From NCBI GenBank assembly GCA_963812245.1, contig CAWEUK010000005.1, positions 50,888 to 114,887 of the forward strand: DNA of 64,000 nucleotides, in the 5' to 3' direction. The translations under genes were made by a program, and so were the position numbers. Every line of letters begins with the position of its first letter. The stretch's first letter is position 1. Below the pieces are notes generated by a model. It was not told the origin of the DNA, searched no databases, and was given only the letters and a program-made list of their open reading frames with translations. Source of the stretch: Salsipaludibacter sp963812245. Its GTDB lineage: Bacteria > Actinomycetota > Nitriliruptoria > Nitriliruptorales > Nitriliruptoraceae. This document shows positions 10,414-19,331 of this stretch, in pieces.

Positions 10414-10691
10414 GAGGCTCCCCTTGGCGGCCCCCGGTACGGGCCCACCGTGCTGCCGTGTGACCGCGACGGCCACGCATGCGGTTCTAGCACTCGGAAG
10501 GCCACGCCCGAACGCCCCGTGCGACTGCCGCGCGTGCGAACATCGACCCCGATGGACCGATCGGACGGGACCTGCTGGGTCCTGTGGCCACCCGTTGCGG
10601 TGCCTTCGGCCCTGGTGTCGACAGGAGTCGCTGCGGGACACTTGCATCGGCCAGGGACCAGGCACCCAGATCGTCCAGACAGGTCAGCACC

Positions 10692-10739
10692 TCATTGGCA
10701 TCGACGACTGTCGAGGGCTCAGGGCTCACGTGCCAATGA
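10692..10739. promoter_or_regulatory. nested inverted repeats in divergent intergenic region
   Basis: TCATTGGCA (10692-10700) and TGCCAATGA (10731-10739) form a perfect 9-bp inverted repeat. Directly inside it lies a small hairpin, TCGAC-GACT-GTCGA (10701-10714). The element sits in the 376-bp region between the divergent giant operon (start 10413) and the gene at 10790, about 50 bp before the latter's start. It could be an operator or a 5' leader structure; no protein partner is evident. Confidence 0.35.
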
Positions 10740-10789
10740 TGTGGGTGGTGGTGTCGGCCGCGATGTCTCGACCACCCAGGAGGGCGACC

Positions 10790-11155
10790 ATGAACACCAG
10801 TCACGAGCCGATCACCAGTGAACTCGAGATCGAACTTGAAGACTACGGATCCACGTCGATGCTGAGGCGGATCGCGACCACGCTCACCGGCCAGTACGGC
10901 ACCCAGTCCTATCGATTCGTCGCACGGCCGCGAGCCGACGGACGAACCGGTGACGATGACCTCACGTCCGCCACCTTTGCGGTCCTCCCACTTCAACTCC
11001 CCCTCGACGACCTGAACCCCAAGGATGCCGGGGCCGAGGATGTGGTCGCCCGCCTGCACGAACTCCAGGAGAAACTGGAGGCGCGGGGCTGGGAGCCCAC
11101 CGGCAGCGGCTCCCACTGGTGGTCGACGATCTACACCAGGCCGCGCCCCGACTGA
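10790..11155 (+). CDS. small conserved-looking hypothetical protein, 121 aa
   Basis: ATG at 10790 follows an excellent AGGAGG seven bases upstream, which fixes the start inside a longer open frame. The product (121 aa) is soluble and acidic. It ends with an alpha-helical stretch, VVARLHELQEKLEARGWEP, and an aromatic tail, GSHWWSTIYTRP. This helix-GWEPTG-HWW ending is familiar from small actinobacterial proteins of unknown function. It is divergent from the giant operon and convergent with the M1 peptidase gene. No domain assignment can be made. Confidence 0.8.
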   Translation: MNTSHEPITSELEIELEDYGSTSMLRRIATTLTGQYGTQSYRFVARPRADGRTGDDDLTSATFAVLPLQLPLDDLNPKDAGAEDVVARLHELQEKLEARGWEPTGSGSHWWSTIYTRPRPD

Positions 11156-11176
11156 TGTCCACGTGAAGTCTGTGAT

Positions 11177-11208
11177 GGGTCCCACCACCTGACGGGCCGG
11201 CGGGACCC
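11177..11208. terminator. possible bidirectional terminator hairpin
   Basis: GGGTCCC (11177-11183) pairs perfectly with GGGACCC (11202-11208) across an 18-nt loop, in the 95-bp gap between two converging genes (ends at 11155 plus and 11251 minus). No T-tract follows, so intrinsic termination is not assured. Confidence 0.35.
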
Positions 11209-11250
11209 CGTTGCGCCCGGCGGTGTCCTGGCATCGACCTGCGCAACTCG

Positions 11251-12765
11251 TCACCAGCTCGTGGGTCGCTCCGGCTGCCGGATCCAGACGTCGAAGAACC
11301 CGGTGAGGTCCTGGCCTGAGACCTCCTCGAACAGCGACTGGAAGTCCTCGGTCGTGGCGGTGCCGTCGTCGTGGTTCTGCAGCCACAGTCGTGACGCCTC
11401 GAAGAACGCCTCGTCACCGATCTCCTGGCGCAGGGCATGCAGCGTCGCAGCCCCGCGGTCGTAGACGGCACCGGCGAACAGGTTCGTCGCTCCCGGGTCG
11501 GCGACGACCGTGTCCCAGAACGAGGACCCCGCGGGGATCGCCATGACGCCGTCGAACCGCGCCTGCATCGCCGCCGGGTCGTCCTGCGTCAGCCACAGCC
11601 ACGATGCGTAGGTCGCCCACCCCTCGTTGAGCCAGATGTCGGCCCAACGTCCTGGGCTGACTGCGTTGCCGAACCACTGATGGGCGAGCTCGTGGGCCAC
11701 CGTGCCCTCGCTGGCCTGTCGGGAGTAGACCGGGCGCGTCTGGGTCTCGAGCGCATACCCGACGCTGTCGTCGTCGACGATCGCGCCATACGCGACGAAG
11801 GGATAGGGGGTGAACAGGTCCTCGAAGAACCCGATCATGGCGGGCTGCTTGGCGAGGCTCGCCTGTGACGTGGCCAGGCGCCCGCCGGTGACGCCGTTGT
11901 CGATGGCGTTGATGATCGGCAGCCCGCCGGCGGTCACCTCCTCGGTCAGCGTGTAGTCACCGACGGAGGCGGTGGACAGGTAACTGGCCTGCTCGTCCGG
12001 TGCGTCCCAGAACCAGGTCGTCAGCCCGTCGGCGGTCACGGGGGGCTGCGACGGCAGGCCGTTGGCGACGGCGACCTTGCCCTCGGGAACCGTGATCTCG
12101 AACGTGTAGGAGGCCTTGTCGGTCGGGTGGTCGCTCACCGGGTACCAGGTCATCGTGCCCTCGGGCTCGCCCACGACCATGGCCCCGTCACGGGTCGTCA
12201 CCCACCCGTACAGGAAGCCCTCGATGTCGGCTGGTCGGCCCGTCGCACCGCCATACTCGACGACGACGGTGACAGCCTGCCCGGCCTTGATCTTCGGCCG
12301 CGGCTGGATCGTCAGCTCCCAGATCCGGTCTGCGTCGGACTGCACCTGCCAGTAGGCCGCTCCCTCGACTTCTTCGGCGGCGGCTGGCGGCGCGACGTGC
12401 GACGCGGGCTTCCCGTTCACGCTCACCGCAGTTGCATCCAGCCCCCGCAGGTCGAGGTTGAAGCGATCGAGGTCCTGGGTCGCGACGAGCTCGATGGTCG
12501 CCACGGCATCCATCTGCCCCACGAGCGGCGCGGGAGCAGGATCGGGCGGTGTGTAGTCGAGATCGAGGTCGTAGTGGAGGACGTCATAGCCACCGTTGCC
12601 TGCGAAGGGGAAGTAGTCGTCACCGACACCGGACGCCCCCGACCTGAACCGCGGCCCGGGCTCCCCGCCCGGGGCGGCACCGGCGGTCGCCGGGATGAGC
12701 AGCCCCAGGAGCAGGGCCGCGACGGCAGGCACCATGCGTGCACGATGGGAGCGATTGGTGGTCAT
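11251..12765 (-). CDS. secreted M1-family zinc metallopeptidase
   Basis: The start is the ATG at 12765, five bases after GGAGG; the upstream extension of the frame is non-coding. The 504-aa product opens with a basic n-region and a hydrophobic stretch (VAALLLGLLIPATAGA), a typical signal peptide ending near residue 28. The M1 zinc site is complete: HELAH at about 358-362 and the third ligand in WLNEG about 19 residues later (E381). The upstream substrate-binding loop reads GYALETQT, replacing the GAMEN motif. M1 enzymes cleave N-terminal residues from peptides; this one is short and lacks the long C-terminal helical domain of PepN, as do many actinobacterial secreted versions. It lies upstream of no close partner; 285 bp separate it from the sortase gene behind it. 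Confidence 0.92.
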   Translation of the reverse strand: MTTNRSHRARMVPAVAALLLGLLIPATAGAAPGGEPGPRFRSGASGVGDDYFPFAGNGGYDVLHYDLDLDYTPPDPAPAPLVGQMDAVATIELVATQDLDRFNLDLRGLDATAVSVNGKPASHVAPPAAAEEVEGAAYWQVQSDADRIWELTIQPRPKIKAGQAVTVVVEYGGATGRPADIEGFLYGWVTTRDGAMVVGEPEGTMTWYPVSDHPTDKASYTFEITVPEGKVAVANGLPSQPPVTADGLTTWFWDAPDEQASYLSTASVGDYTLTEEVTAGGLPIINAIDNGVTGGRLATSQASLAKQPAMIGFFEDLFTPYPFVAYGAIVDDDSVGYALETQTRPVYSRQASEGTVAHELAHQWFGNAVSPGRWADIWLNEGWATYASWLWLTQDDPAAMQARFDGVMAIPAGSSFWDTVVADPGATNLFAGAVYDRGAATLHALRQEIGDEAFFEASRLWLQNHDDGTATTEDFQSLFEEVSGQDLTGFFDVWIRQPERPTSW

Positions 12766-13049
12766 GACGCCTCCGTGTTCGGACCGATACTGACCGAACC
12801 TATCCCTGACGAACGTGCTTGACCAGAGCCACTCCGTTGGCCGCACTCGAAGGTGAGGGCGTTGACCAGGTGGACGCCGTCGTGGTCCCGCTGGGACACG
12901 GGGGCGGCCCGCCAGGCGTCGTGACGCCCGGCGGAGAGAACTCGAGGGCAGACACGGCAGCGCTGCCACCAGCGGGCGGGTGATCATGGCAGCGCGCCTT
13001 GTGCGGAACAAGCCGCAGCTCCCGCTCGACTGGATCGAGGGCTTCGGGC
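12766..13049. other. intergenic gap, GC-rich palindromes, no gene
   Basis: The 284-bp gap between the M1 peptidase start and the sortase stop holds no supported gene. It contains two short perfect palindromes, GGCGTC-GT-GACGCC (12915-12928) and GGCAGCGCTGCC (12956-12967). Either could help terminate the sortase transcript. Confidence 0.4.
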
Positions 13050-14060
13050 TCACCCGATGCCGTTGATGAGCTCGGCGAAGACGACGATGTTGTCCTCGTA
13101 GCTGTTGACTCGACGGTCGAACTCACCGCCGCAGGTGATGAGTCGGAGCCCGGCGTGGTCGATGTCGCCGTACACCGCCGCTGTGGGAAAGGCATCCTTG
13201 CGGTGTTGCTGCACGTGCGTGACGAGGAACACTGCGGTGCTGGCATCGTGGCGGGTCACTTCCACGGTGTCGCCCGGCTTGAGGTCTCGGAGCCGGTGGA
13301 ACACGCCAGCGTGGCCGCCGTAGTCGACGTGGCCAGCCAGGATCGCCGGTCCGAGTTCGCCCGGGGTCGGTGCGCCCGTGTACCAGCCGGCAGGGAAGGC
13401 TCCGTCGGGTACTTCCATGCGCCCATCGTCCTGCAGTCCAAGAGGGATGAGCTCAGAATCGAGTTGGATCGCCGAGATGCGCACGCGAGTGGGTTCAGAC
13501 CGTGCCAGCGTCGACGCTCGCGGCGAGGGAGTGGGGAGCAAAGGATTGGCGGTGACAGAAGGTGCCGCCGGGGCGATCGGGGCGATCCCAGTCGTGGTCG
13601 CGATGGCCTCGGGCTCAGTGAGCCTGTCCGCGTCGGCGGTCCGGCGGGGAGAGGCCGCCCCGGACGTGGTGGTCGTCGCGGTCGTCGGAACAGCGATCAG
13701 GGCCGAATCGGCGATCTGGGCAGCAGCGACCCCTCCGGCCGGGGGGGGAGATGGCCACGCGACCAGGGAGACGGCCACCAGCAGGAGGCCAACGATCGCG
13801 CCATGCACCCACCAACTGGGCCAGGAAACTCGGGTGAGGCCCGTTCGCCCGGGACTGTCGGTCGTGGCGATGACCGGGTCAGTGATGGGGTCGGCGCCGA
13901 CGGTTCCGACTCGTTCGGTTGGAATGGTCGGTCGGGTGGCCACCCGGAACACGCCTGCCAACACCAGCAGGGTCCCGACAAGAACCCACCGACTGCGCCT
14001 GGGCACGCCGGTGTGACGGCGTCCCCGGACGGAGAAGGTGGGCAAGGTCGGCAAGGTCAT
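13050..14060 (-). CDS. class F-type sortase
   Basis: The 336-aa protein has a basic N-terminus, a membrane anchor (WVLVGTLLVLAGVF), a second hydrophobic segment near residues 85-100, a Ser/Thr/Pro/Ala-rich linker and a C-terminal sortase domain. Catalytic residues are visible: His in LAGHVDYGG (about 244), Cys in LITCGGEFD (310) and the Arg a few residues on (about 315). The SYEDNIVVFA ending is typical of actinobacterial class F enzymes. Sortases cleave a cell-wall sorting signal and join the protein to the wall. The ATG overlaps the stop of the upstream ice-binding-like gene as ATGA, so enzyme and putative substrate were once translationally coupled. That partner is now damaged. Confidence 0.88.
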   Translation of the reverse strand: MTLPTLPTFSVRGRRHTGVPRRSRWVLVGTLLVLAGVFRVATRPTIPTERVGTVGADPITDPVIATTDSPGRTGLTRVSWPSWWVHGAIVGLLLVAVSLVAWPSPPPAGGVAAAQIADSALIAVPTTATTTTSGAASPRRTADADRLTEPEAIATTTGIAPIAPAAPSVTANPLLPTPSPRASTLARSEPTRVRISAIQLDSELIPLGLQDDGRMEVPDGAFPAGWYTGAPTPGELGPAILAGHVDYGGHAGVFHRLRDLKPGDTVEVTRHDASTAVFLVTHVQQHRKDAFPTAAVYGDIDHAGLRLITCGGEFDRRVNSYEDNIVVFAELINGIG

Positions 14061-14980
14061 GCCTTGCGGCGGCGCCAGGTGGCAAACAGCACAAGCGCGA
14101 ACAAGGTCAGCAGGCTTGCGGCGGCGCGCTTGGGCCTGTTGTCCGGAGCCAGGCTGCCGTCACCGGTGGGAACCGATCCACTCGGAACTGCATTGACCTG
14201 CGCGGCCCCGCCTGGCGTGGCGGTCGACGTGGACGTCAGTGCGGGTGTTGCTGTGGACGTCGGTGTCGGGGTGGGCATGGGCGTCGGTGTTGTGGTCGGC
14301 GTCGGCGTCACTGTCTGAGTCGGCGTCGCTGTCGGCGTCGGCGTCGGGGTCGGGGTGGGCGTGGGGGTCGGCGTCGGCGTCGGGGTCGGCGTGGGCGTGG
14401 GGGTCGGTGTCGGCGTCGGTGTGGGGGTGGGGGTGGGGGTGGGCGTCACTGTGGGCGTGGGCGTCGGTGTGGGGGTGGGCGTCGGGGTCGGGGTCGGCGT
14501 GGGTGTGGGCTCAGGCTCGGTAGTGCAGTCCGCTCGAGTCAGGGTGTTGGTGTCCATGGTGACGGCGCCGTTTCGTGCGAGAGCCCTGCCGTTGATGGTC
14601 GCGGAGTTGTTGAGGGTGATGGAGGTCAGTGCGAGGATGTTGCCGGCAAAGGAGGTGCGCGTGCCGAGTGTTGCTGAGCTTCCGACCTGCCAGAAGACGT
14701 TGCAGGCGTCCGCGCCGTTGATCAGGACCACGCTGCTGTCGACCGCGGTGATCAAGGTGGTCCCGGTCTGAAAGACCCACACCGTGTCAGGATTCCCCTG
14801 TGCATCAAGGGTGAGGGTGCCCGTGATCCCGAACGTGCCAGTCGCCGAATCGTAGACATCCCCGGTCAGGACCTGACCGCCGAGCTCCGTAGCCACCTGG
14901 GTGCTCGGCGTCTGGCCGGCGGCGTCGGTGTACGCCGTGGTCAGATCGTTCTGGGCCTGCAGGGCCACTCCGTCGGTGAT
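14057..14980 (-). pseudogene. 5'-truncated DUF3494 (ice-binding-like) surface protein with Pro-Thr stalk
   Basis: The reading frame continues to 15301, but homology-like sequence begins only at about 14978 with GVALQAQNDLTTAYTDAAG. What follows is a clear DUF3494 domain (GTFGITGTLTLDAQG, CNVFWQVGSSATLGT, LALTSITLN). It continues with about 90 residues of Thr-Pro repeat, then a hydrophobic helix and RRRKA tail like a wall-sorting signal. The usual N-terminus (signal peptide and first beta-helix rungs) is missing. In its place is antisense sequence of a wHTH gene fused head to head. Members of this family bind ice or act as surface adhesins. No canonical LPXTG is visible before the terminal helix. 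Without a signal peptide the product should not reach the surface, so I treat it as a broken gene. Confidence 0.75.
14240..14515. repeat. low-complexity Thr-Pro coding repeat
   Basis: A GGGGT/GGCGTC-type hexamer array on the plus strand encodes alternating Thr-Pro on the minus strand, about 90 residues in all, interrupted by TPTVTPTP and TPTQTVTP. It is a flexible wall-spanning stalk, and such tracts are prone to slippage and to assembly error. Confidence 0.85.
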
Positions 14981-15220
14981 GTGTTCCTCGCCATCGCGAG
15001 CGACCCGGAACTTCGGCTGCGCGAGATCGCGGACACCGTCGGGATCACCGAACGTCGGGTCCACGGCATCGTCACCGACCTCACCGACACGGGCTACCTG
15101 ACCAAGACGCGGGAGGGCAGACGCAACAGCTACGCGATCCACACCGACCGGCCACTGGGCGAGGACCTGCACGACAGCCTCACCGTGGCAGTGCTCCTGA
15201 AATTGATCACCAGAACTTGA
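14981..15220 (+). pseudogene. N-terminally truncated winged-helix regulator
   Basis: From the GTG at 14981 the frame reads VFLAIASDPELRLREIAD, then VGITERRVHGIVTDLTDTGYL and a basic wing TREGRRNSYAIHTDRPL. This is the core of small actinobacterial MarR/ArsR-like wHTH regulators of about 110-120 aa. In that family the domain is normally preceded by a WTFLTNHAxVL-type helix; here that part is absent. The sequence instead runs straight into the 5' end of the broken ice-binding-like gene on the other strand. A GTG-initiated 79-residue product is possible but would lack the first helix, so functionality is doubtful. Confidence 0.65.
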
Positions 15221-15569
15221 GGCGCGCGGCCCGACCCTGGCTGAAACGCTCCAGCGGTTTCGGTCCGTGGTCGATGTCGAGGTGGCGACCTCGGGTCGCA
15301 CGGCAGCGTGGTTGGGTGAAGTCGTCGTCCACGGTGCTCACGTGCGCCAGCCCCTGGGCATTGCGACTCGACGCCGGTCCAGGCTGCAACCGAAGTGGAC
15401 CGGTTCTTCGTGCCGCGCGACTCGGAGCATCCGGCTGGTGGACGGTGGGCAGCGGGCCCACCGACGCGACGTGTCGGTGGGACCAGGTCGCCCTGGTCCC
15501 ACCCGGTGAGTGATTGCCGGTGCCGCGTGACCGGTGGCAGTCCGCCCCGGTGCACGGCACTCGGCCTGG
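15221..15569. other. intergenic gap, no gene seen
   Basis: About 350 bp between the truncated wHTH gene and the stop of the secreted-protein gene. Frames here are short and of random composition; no repeat or hairpin stands out. Confidence 0.4.
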
Positions 15570-16256
15570 TCACGGCTTGTGGACGGAGAACAGGACGTCG
15601 GCGCATTCCCCGGCCGCAGCCGGCACGGATGGCGGGTTGAGGAAGACCTCGCAGCCACCCGCGAAGGATCCGACCTGCTCGCGGATCAGGCCGGGCACCT
15701 TTGGGCCGTGGCTTCGGGCAACCAGGTGGACCTCGGCCGACGAGGCGTCGTCGAGGATCGCACCGTCTCCGAAGACGACCTCCACGTCGCGCGTCCCGGC
15801 CTGCAGGCGCGCCTCGAACCCGGCACGTCCACCCCCGGACGCCAGGGCTCCGTCGGCGTAGGCCACGACGATGTCGGCGGCGACGATCTGGGCTTCGTTC
15901 AGACCCTTGGTCGGGTCGCCGTCGACGAAGATGTCGTCGTCGCCGCAGCCGGGCGCGGAGCACTCGGTGGGGTTGTTGAAGACGACCCACCACAGGGTCA
16001 GGGTGTCGTGCGCGGCCACGCCGCCGGTTCGCATGGAGGCTCGAATCCCGTCGTCGGTGCGCGTCAGGGTCGAGGTGCCGACCGGGCTGGTCGGTTCCGC
16101 GAAGGTGAACACGTCAGACTGCGACGAGGTAGATGGCGGCGCTGCCAGGCTGTGCGGGCCAGCCGCGACCGTCGCGACGGCGACCAGCAGCAGGGCCATT
16201 GCGAAGGTGGCAATCAGTGGGTTGATTCGGGTGAATCGTTGGGTGTGGGTGGACAT
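15570..16256 (-). CDS. secreted protein of unknown function, 228 aa
   Basis: The start is the ATG at 16256 (AAGGA about nine bases upstream), which places a textbook signal peptide at the N-terminus: a basic segment, then PLIATFAMALLLVAVATVAAG. The mature part contains TLTLWWVVFNNPTECSAPGCG, GAILDDASSAEVHLVARSHGP, VPGLIREQVGSF and a closing CADVLFSVHKP. Four or more Cys suggest disulfides. The WWVVFNNP and AEVHLVxRSHGP motifs recur in secreted bacterial proteins of unknown function that I recognise by pattern only. It stands alone, 340 bp downstream of the M6-like protease gene. Confidence 0.82.
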   Translation of the reverse strand: MSTHTQRFTRINPLIATFAMALLLVAVATVAAGPHSLAAPPSTSSQSDVFTFAEPTSPVGTSTLTRTDDGIRASMRTGGVAAHDTLTLWWVVFNNPTECSAPGCGDDDIFVDGDPTKGLNEAQIVAADIVVAYADGALASGGGRAGFEARLQAGTRDVEVVFGDGAILDDASSAEVHLVARSHGPKVPGLIREQVGSFAGGCEVFLNPPSVPAAAGECADVLFSVHKP

Positions 16257-16597
16257 GGTCAGGTTCCTTGTGTGGAGTGCTTCGTGGGTGCCAGCGGTTC
16301 CGCTGGTGCGGTGCAGACGGTCGCAGGACCTGACCCGGCCGGCTTGGAGCCAACGTGGAGACACCATGGAGAATCCGGGAGTCGCCGAATCCGCACCGCG
16401 GGAACCAGTCGGGCTGGTGGCGACGACATCACTCACGAGACCAACGGCTGACCGAGCGCGGCCACGCCACCAGGCCAACTCACCGGCCCTTCCTCACCTG
16501 GACCGACCTGCCACCACCGCTGCCGAAAACAGCCCGACCAGCACGGCCGGATCCGCCCCGCTGGTTCGTCGGCGGACAGGCAAGACCTCGACACTTG
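16257..16597. other. intergenic gap, no gene seen
   Basis: A 341-bp space between the M6-like protease stop and the secreted-protein start. It presumably carries the promoter of the latter; I see no supported ORF or clear structure. Confidence 0.4.
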
Positions 16598-18568
16598 TCA
16601 GTAGGTCACCACCACCGGTAGCTCGTTGCTGGTGGAGCCATCAACGCGGCGGACGCTGAGTCGATGCCTGCCCGGCCGACCGGGAACGCTCAGTGACACG
16701 ACGGCGCGGCTGCCGACACCTCCCACGGGAGCCGAGTTGTCGCCGATCACCTGACCCGGTCCGTCTTCGTCATCTCCGCGGAGGAGCACCTCGATGTCCT
16801 CGCCGGGGGCCAGCATGCCGTCCAGGACGACGCTCGCCCGGCGCGCGGCGCGCAACCGATCGGGGACGCACCGGTCGAGGCGCGGCAGGAAGGGTTGGTC
16901 TGCATGCCACCATGTCACGATGGCCATGGGTTGGTTGGGGTCCAACGGCCCGACCCGCATACGCAGGCCGGTGTCCCATCCGTCGCCCCACCGCAAGGCC
17001 ATGGTGCCGTCGCGGTCGGTCCACAGCGGTGCAGTGGCGTACAGCGTCGGTCCGACGAGGAAATTGGCGACCATCGTGTTCGACGACCGCGTCGTCATGT
17101 CCGGCGGCCGATCGAACGCGATCGTGGTCCGCCGCTCGCCATCGGGTCCGATGGCCGAGACCTGCGGCCACTGGAAGTCCACCGCCAGTCCTGCTCGGGC
17201 GGAACCCGCCGGGTTGCGTTTGACGTACCAGACGGCGATTCCCTGGCCCGCCACCATGCTGTCATACACGCCCGCCTGCGGTGCCCCACGAGGGGTCGGG
17301 CAGCGGTACTCGACGAGCAGCAGCTCGTCCGTGCCTCGGCGCGGATCGTAGAACGCCAGCGGGCCCTCACCGGACGCCACCGGCTGGTGGCTGAATTGGG
17401 CCGCATGCAGTTGGGCGACGCCCCCGGCACGCCCGATGGCAAGCAGTCGGGGGCGGACCCACCCGACAAGGCTCTTGTTCCATGGGTCCAGGTCGACCGG
17501 GCCGGCGTCGGCGTCGCCGAGCCTGCCGCCGCCGGCGAACAGCGACGCACGGTGGTTCAGGGCGAAGCCCGGTCCGTAGTTGTGCTGGTCGGCCTCGATG
17601 GTGTGGAACATCTCGTGGGCGGCGAGGCGCAGATCTCCGGCGTCACCCATGCCGATCATGGTGACGCCGTTGAACCGGATTCCGCCGTACCGGCCATCCG
17701 GCACGACCCGCCGTGACGCAGCGGCCACGTTCCCGGCGATGACGCCCAGGACGACCAGCTCACCCCCGGCCACGGCGCCATCGCCATTGCGGTCGAAGGC
17801 GCTCAGGTCGGTCTCGCGTGCGGCCAACTGCAGGACAGCGCGGTCGTGGTCACCGATGTTGGCAGAGGCCGTCGCGTACGCCGCACCCAGGTCGACGCGG
17901 ACCGTCGTGGTCCGGCCGATCTGCACCCGGCCACCCGAGACGGCGGACAGGTAGCCGGCGAGGCTGGGGTCAGGACCGGCGACGAACGACTGCCAGAACC
18001 CTCCAGACCGTGACACGGTCTCGTCGGTGTAGTCGCAGAGGACGACGAGAACGTCCCAGACGATGCCCCGGCGCGGGTACGAGGCGTACCCGATCCGATC
18101 CACGTCCTCGATCGGCAGTGCCCCTTGTGGCGGGCGAACGTGGCCTTCCTCCCGGACGAAGGAGTACTCGGCTGGGATGTCCGGAGCGTGCCGCCGCCAG
18201 GTGCCCGAGGCGGTGGTGACGTTGTCGAGCCGATCCCGACTCCACCATGAGGTGAGCGGTGTGGTCCCCGCGTACGGCGCGGCCAGTGCCCACCCCTCCC
18301 GACGCTCCAACCGGTAGCCGCCCTCGGTCGGCGATCTCCAGGACGGGTGGGACGTCGTCGCGTGGTCCCGTCGGGCAGGGTCGTAGTACCGCAGGAGTGG
18401 TTCGTAGCCTCGGGGAGTCGGTGTCGGCACCTCGTCGAGGACAAGCCCCTCGTCGCGCACCTTGCGGTAGCCGGTCGGCATCCCACCGTCCGACCAGGCC
18501 GGGTCTGACGTCGTGGCGTTGTCGCGGGCCTCGCGGGCCCACCAGCTGGTCAGTGTCACCCATCGCAT
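16598..18568 (-). CDS. M6-like metalloprotease with N-terminal tandem repeats
   Basis: ATG at 18568 follows AGGAGG at good spacing; the longer open frame upstream is non-coding. The protein is 656 aa. Residues 5-145 contain three copies of a ~45-aa unit, (S/R)WW/YY-(R/D)x(R/A)xDNxTT...GYRxVRxEG, known from secreted proteins as a probable carbohydrate- or surface-binding repeat. Residues 165-490 look like an immune-inhibitor-A (M6) type peptidase, with HEMFH at 318-322 and a Ca-binding EF-hand-like loop DRNGDGAVAGGE (259-270). The last ~110 residues are beta-rich. No signal peptide is evident, which is odd for this family. It is the last of a same-strand set of surface and secreted genes. Confidence 0.8.
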   Translation of the reverse strand: MRWVTLTSWWAREARDNATTSDPAWSDGGMPTGYRKVRDEGLVLDEVPTPTPRGYEPLLRYYDPARRDHATTSHPSWRSPTEGGYRLERREGWALAAPYAGTTPLTSWWSRDRLDNVTTASGTWRRHAPDIPAEYSFVREEGHVRPPQGALPIEDVDRIGYASYPRRGIVWDVLVVLCDYTDETVSRSGGFWQSFVAGPDPSLAGYLSAVSGGRVQIGRTTTVRVDLGAAYATASANIGDHDRAVLQLAARETDLSAFDRNGDGAVAGGELVVLGVIAGNVAAASRRVVPDGRYGGIRFNGVTMIGMGDAGDLRLAAHEMFHTIEADQHNYGPGFALNHRASLFAGGGRLGDADAGPVDLDPWNKSLVGWVRPRLLAIGRAGGVAQLHAAQFSHQPVASGEGPLAFYDPRRGTDELLLVEYRCPTPRGAPQAGVYDSMVAGQGIAVWYVKRNPAGSARAGLAVDFQWPQVSAIGPDGERRTTIAFDRPPDMTTRSSNTMVANFLVGPTLYATAPLWTDRDGTMALRWGDGWDTGLRMRVGPLDPNQPMAIVTWWHADQPFLPRLDRCVPDRLRAARRASVVLDGMLAPGEDIEVLLRGDDEDGPGQVIGDNSAPVGGVGSRAVVSLSVPGRPGRHRLSVRRVDGSTSNELPVVVTY

Positions 18569-19331
18569 GGCGGCCTCCTGTCGTGACGGCGTGCTCGCCG
18601 AGTGTCTCGTCAGTTCGTTGCAATTCCGTTGCACGACGCATGACCTGACACGTCCGTCACGCCGCTGCTTCCTACCGGTTCTGCCGAGCAAATTGCCGAC
18701 GGCGACGACGCCGCCCCACCAAGGCTCGTCGCCTGGCCACGCGAGCCACGAGCAGCACCTCGAAACTCACCCCGACATCGGCGGACACCTGTTGCTCCTG
18801 CTGGCCGCCGTCGTGCGGACGGGCGACGAGTTCGGCCATGACCACACCACCGCCACGTGCGAGGTCGGCCGCGTCACGGCCCGTCGGTTCCTGCAGGCGG
18901 GAGGTTTCGGCAGCTTTCCCGTGGGGCGATACATGGGACCCGTGGCCCCCTGGACGGAGCGTGGCAAGACCAGTGCCGGCGCCGGGGCAAGCGCCCCACG
19001 CCGAGGCCATGGCGTTCGCCACCACGTCCCCCAGGCACCGAACCGACCCATCAAACCGCTGCAGCAGACGGATGGCGGCGACCCCAACCGTGGGACAGAC
19101 GAGGAACACCGCACCTGACAGCGCGGAGACCATCCTGTGTGCTGGCGTCGGATCGGTCGGTGTTGGCGATGCGGGCCGCCTTCTGCCTGGACATGCCTTC
19201 GTCTCGAAGTGCCTCGTACTGTTCCCCGTCCGTATGTGCGACATTGCTGTTTCGTCGTCGAACAAGAGGGGTAGGCCCCTCTCGATGAATGTCTGGCGAG
19301 GCCAGATCTGCCGACGATCGACGGAGTCGTT
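18569..19331. other. divergent intergenic region with a gene relic
   Basis: About 760 bp between the M6-like gene (minus) and the glycosyltransferase (plus). Apart from the DUF7218 relic at 19129-19245, I find no frame with coherent protein-like sequence; the longer frames are Arg/Pro-rich shadows. Confidence 0.45.
19129..19245 (-). pseudogene. DUF7218 gene fragment
   Basis: The minus strand reads TDGEQYEALRDEGMSRQKAA followed by RIANTDRSDAS. This is nearly the same as residues 13-43 of the intact DUF7218 protein encoded at 38417-38677 (DDQYEALRDEGASKEKAARI). The C-terminal SAP/Rho-N-like part is missing and no start is present, so this is a decayed paralog. Confidence 0.65.

Noticed and set aside
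14240..14515. Possible CRISPR or tandem DNA repeat
   Set aside because: There are no unique spacers; the hexamer array encodes a Thr-Pro stalk in frame with the DUF3494 domain and wall-anchor helix.
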